Below the pieces are notes generated by a model, which ran no database searches, was not told the DNA's origin, and worked only from the letters and a program-made list of their open reading frames with translations. Of a stretch of DNA of 5,752 nt, positions 4,909 to 5,752 are shown piece by piece. Source of the DNA: Candidatus Gribaldobacteria bacterium (lineage in GTDB: Bacteria > Patescibacteriota > Minisyncoccia > Minisyncoccales > CG1-02-41-26); contig JAPLWD010000101.1 in the NCBI GenBank assembly GCA_026396775.1, positions 1 through 5,752 of the forward strand, given 5' to 3'. The position numbers and the translations under genes are program-made. Positions within the stretch are counted from its first letter, which is position 1, and every line of letters starts with the position of its first letter.

Positions 4909-4930
4909 AAAGCCATTGGAGTACACAACA

Positions 4931-4954
4931 GGCTGGATACTTAACCAGTCTTTT
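4931..4954 (+). promoter_or_regulatory. Short leader hairpin followed by TTTT
   Basis: GGCTGG (4931-4936) pairs with CCAGTC (4945-4950), with one G-U pair, around an eight-base loop, and TTTT follows. It is a weak attenuator-like or 5'-protective hairpin near the predicted start of the oxidoreductase mRNA. A six-pair stem with so short a U-run would terminate poorly. Confidence 0.4.
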
Positions 4955-5029
4955 CAATTTAATAACGAAAGGAGGAGAGTACTGAATTTATTTTTTTGTG
5001 TCTTTGCTAATTAACTTTTGATCAAAAAC

Positions 5030-5035
5030 AAGGAG
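5030..5035 (+). promoter_or_regulatory. Shine-Dalgarno of the oxidoreductase gene
   Basis: AAGGAG ends seven bases before the ATG at 5043 and fixes that start. It is the second strong SD in this leader. The first, AAAGGAGG at 4968-4975, has no ATG behind it. Confidence 0.88.
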
Positions 5036-5042
5036 AAAAGAA

Positions 5043-5752
5043 ATGGGTAAAAAATTGAGAGTTGGCGCTTTTGGGTCTGGCGGGGTATTTATGAATTTTC
5101 ATTGGCCAGTTTACAAGAGTCATTCTGATGTTGAGTTTGTGGGTGTTTATGACCCGTCAGCCGAGTCGCGGGAGAGATGCGTAAATACATTGGGACCAGC
5201 AGGTTTTTCCGGGAAACAACTTTATCCCAGCAAGGAATCTCTGTTGGACGCGGGTCTTGATATGGTTTCCGTGTGCGTTCCCAATGTTCAGCATAATTCC
5301 GTAGTGATTGCTTGCGCCGAAAAAAAGACAAACATTCTCTGTGAGAAACCTCCGGCTATGAATGCAGCCGAAGTTGCGGAGATGATCAGCGCAGCTGAAT
5401 CTTCCGGTATTAAGCTTGTCTGGCAGTTCAATAACCGTTTTCGTCCAGAAGCGCAGTGGCTTTGGCGAAATATTGGTGTATTGGACAATGCCCAGGCAGG
5501 CGATCTAGGTGAGATCGTTACTGCACAGGCGGAATGGGTGCGCAGAAATGGAATACCCGGCAGGGGCAGTTGGTTTACCCAAAAGGGAATGAGTGGTGGC
5601 GGACCGATTATAGACCTATCTATTCACGTGATGGATTTGGCGCTCTTTGCTATGGGTTATCCAAAACCTACTTACGTTCTAGCCACAGCCAGCGATCTTT
5701 TTACTGATGACATGGACGTTTGCGGACCCTGGGGATTTTCTGATCCTAACGG
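5043..5752 (+). CDS. Gfo/Idh/MocA family NAD(P)-dependent oxidoreductase (5' part, cut by window edge)
   Basis: The 236 visible residues give the Rossmann domain and the start of the C-terminal substrate domain. The nucleotide-binding loop is VGAFGSGGV (7-15). Asp37 in GVYDPS, after the second strand, points to NAD rather than NADP. VPNVQHN (79-85) and the hallmark EKPPAMN (101-107), with Lys102 as the expected catalytic lysine, follow. QFNNRFRP (128-135) leads to the second domain, where GGGPIIDLSIHVMD (185-198) carries Asp191 and His195 of the conserved DxxxH substrate motif. Family members oxidise or reduce hydroxyls on sugars, inositols and sugar nucleotides; the exact substrate cannot be read here. 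Full-length members are about 330-400 aa, so roughly the last third is missing. The gene has its own promoter, leader and SD. GC-ending codons look commoner than in rplJ/rplL, a possible sign of lateral origin. Confidence 0.95.
   Translation, partial: MGKKLRVGAFGSGGVFMNFHWPVYKSHSDVEFVGVYDPSAESRERCVNTLGPAGFSGKQLYPSKESLLDAGLDMVSVCVPNVQHNSVVIACAEKKTNILCEKPPAMNAAEVAEMISAAESSGIKLVWQFNNRFRPEAQWLWRNIGVLDNAQAGDLGEIVTAQAEWVRRNGIPGRGSWFTQKGMSGGGPIIDLSIHVMDLALFAMGYPKPTYVLATASDLFTDDMDVCGPWGFSDPN

Noticed and set aside
5089..5488. Two overlapping reverse-strand frames.
   Set aside because: They are antisense to the Gfo/Idh/MocA gene, whose motifs are unambiguous.
1..5752. CRISPR array, insertion sequence, integrase or toxin-antitoxin pair.
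   Set aside because: No regularly spaced repeats, transposase or integrase motifs, or paired small toxin/antitoxin genes could be found on either strand.

Overview
The window reads as part of a small, AT-rich bacterial genome, most likely a member of the Patescibacteria/CPR. That is an inference from style: very short intergenic spaces, several core genes without a Shine-Dalgarno (SD) sequence, small uncharacterised membrane proteins, and an rplJ-rplL pair separated from its usual neighbours. No marker gene here settles the taxonomy. All genes lie on the + strand. The standard bacterial code fits: stops are TAA or TAG, and no long gene has an in-frame TGA.

Layout. (1) 1-373: the possible tail of a gene, an unknown 78-aa acidic protein with a good SD, and an intrinsic terminator. 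(2) 375-2402: a promoter-like site, then a tightly packed operon-like run of a 30-aa single-pass peptide, a 104-aa multi-pass membrane protein, the peptidoglycan transglycosylase MltG, and a DJ-1/PfpI-superfamily protein whose start overlaps the end of mltG. (3) 2403-2585: a palindromic repeat typical of dispersed intergenic elements, a consensus TTGACA promoter and a hairpin with a U-run. (4) 2586-3570: a 303-aa protein I do not recognise, with a perfect SD and a strong terminator of its own. (5) 3571-4863: a promoter, a long structured leader, rplJ (L10), an AU-rich hairpin, rplL (L7/L12) and a terminator. (6) 4864-5752: a second TTGACA promoter, a leader with a hairpin and an orphan SD, and the first 236 codons of a Gfo/Idh/MocA oxidoreductase that runs off the window.

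Two styles of gene alternate. The mltG group and the ribosomal pair have TTGCAA-type promoters and mostly no SD. The unknown 303-aa gene and the oxidoreductase each stand alone behind a TTGACA promoter with a shared extended motif (TTGACAA-N15-GTTARATARAGCCA), a hairpin near the predicted RNA 5' end, and a strong SD. This shared architecture is the most unusual signal in the window. The structured RNA around rplJ-rplL is the next most useful lead.

Functionally, MltG and its membrane neighbours belong to cell-envelope maintenance. L10 and L12 build the ribosomal stalk. The oxidoreductase probably acts on a sugar or sugar-like substrate. Nothing ties the unknown 303-aa and 78-aa proteins to a pathway.
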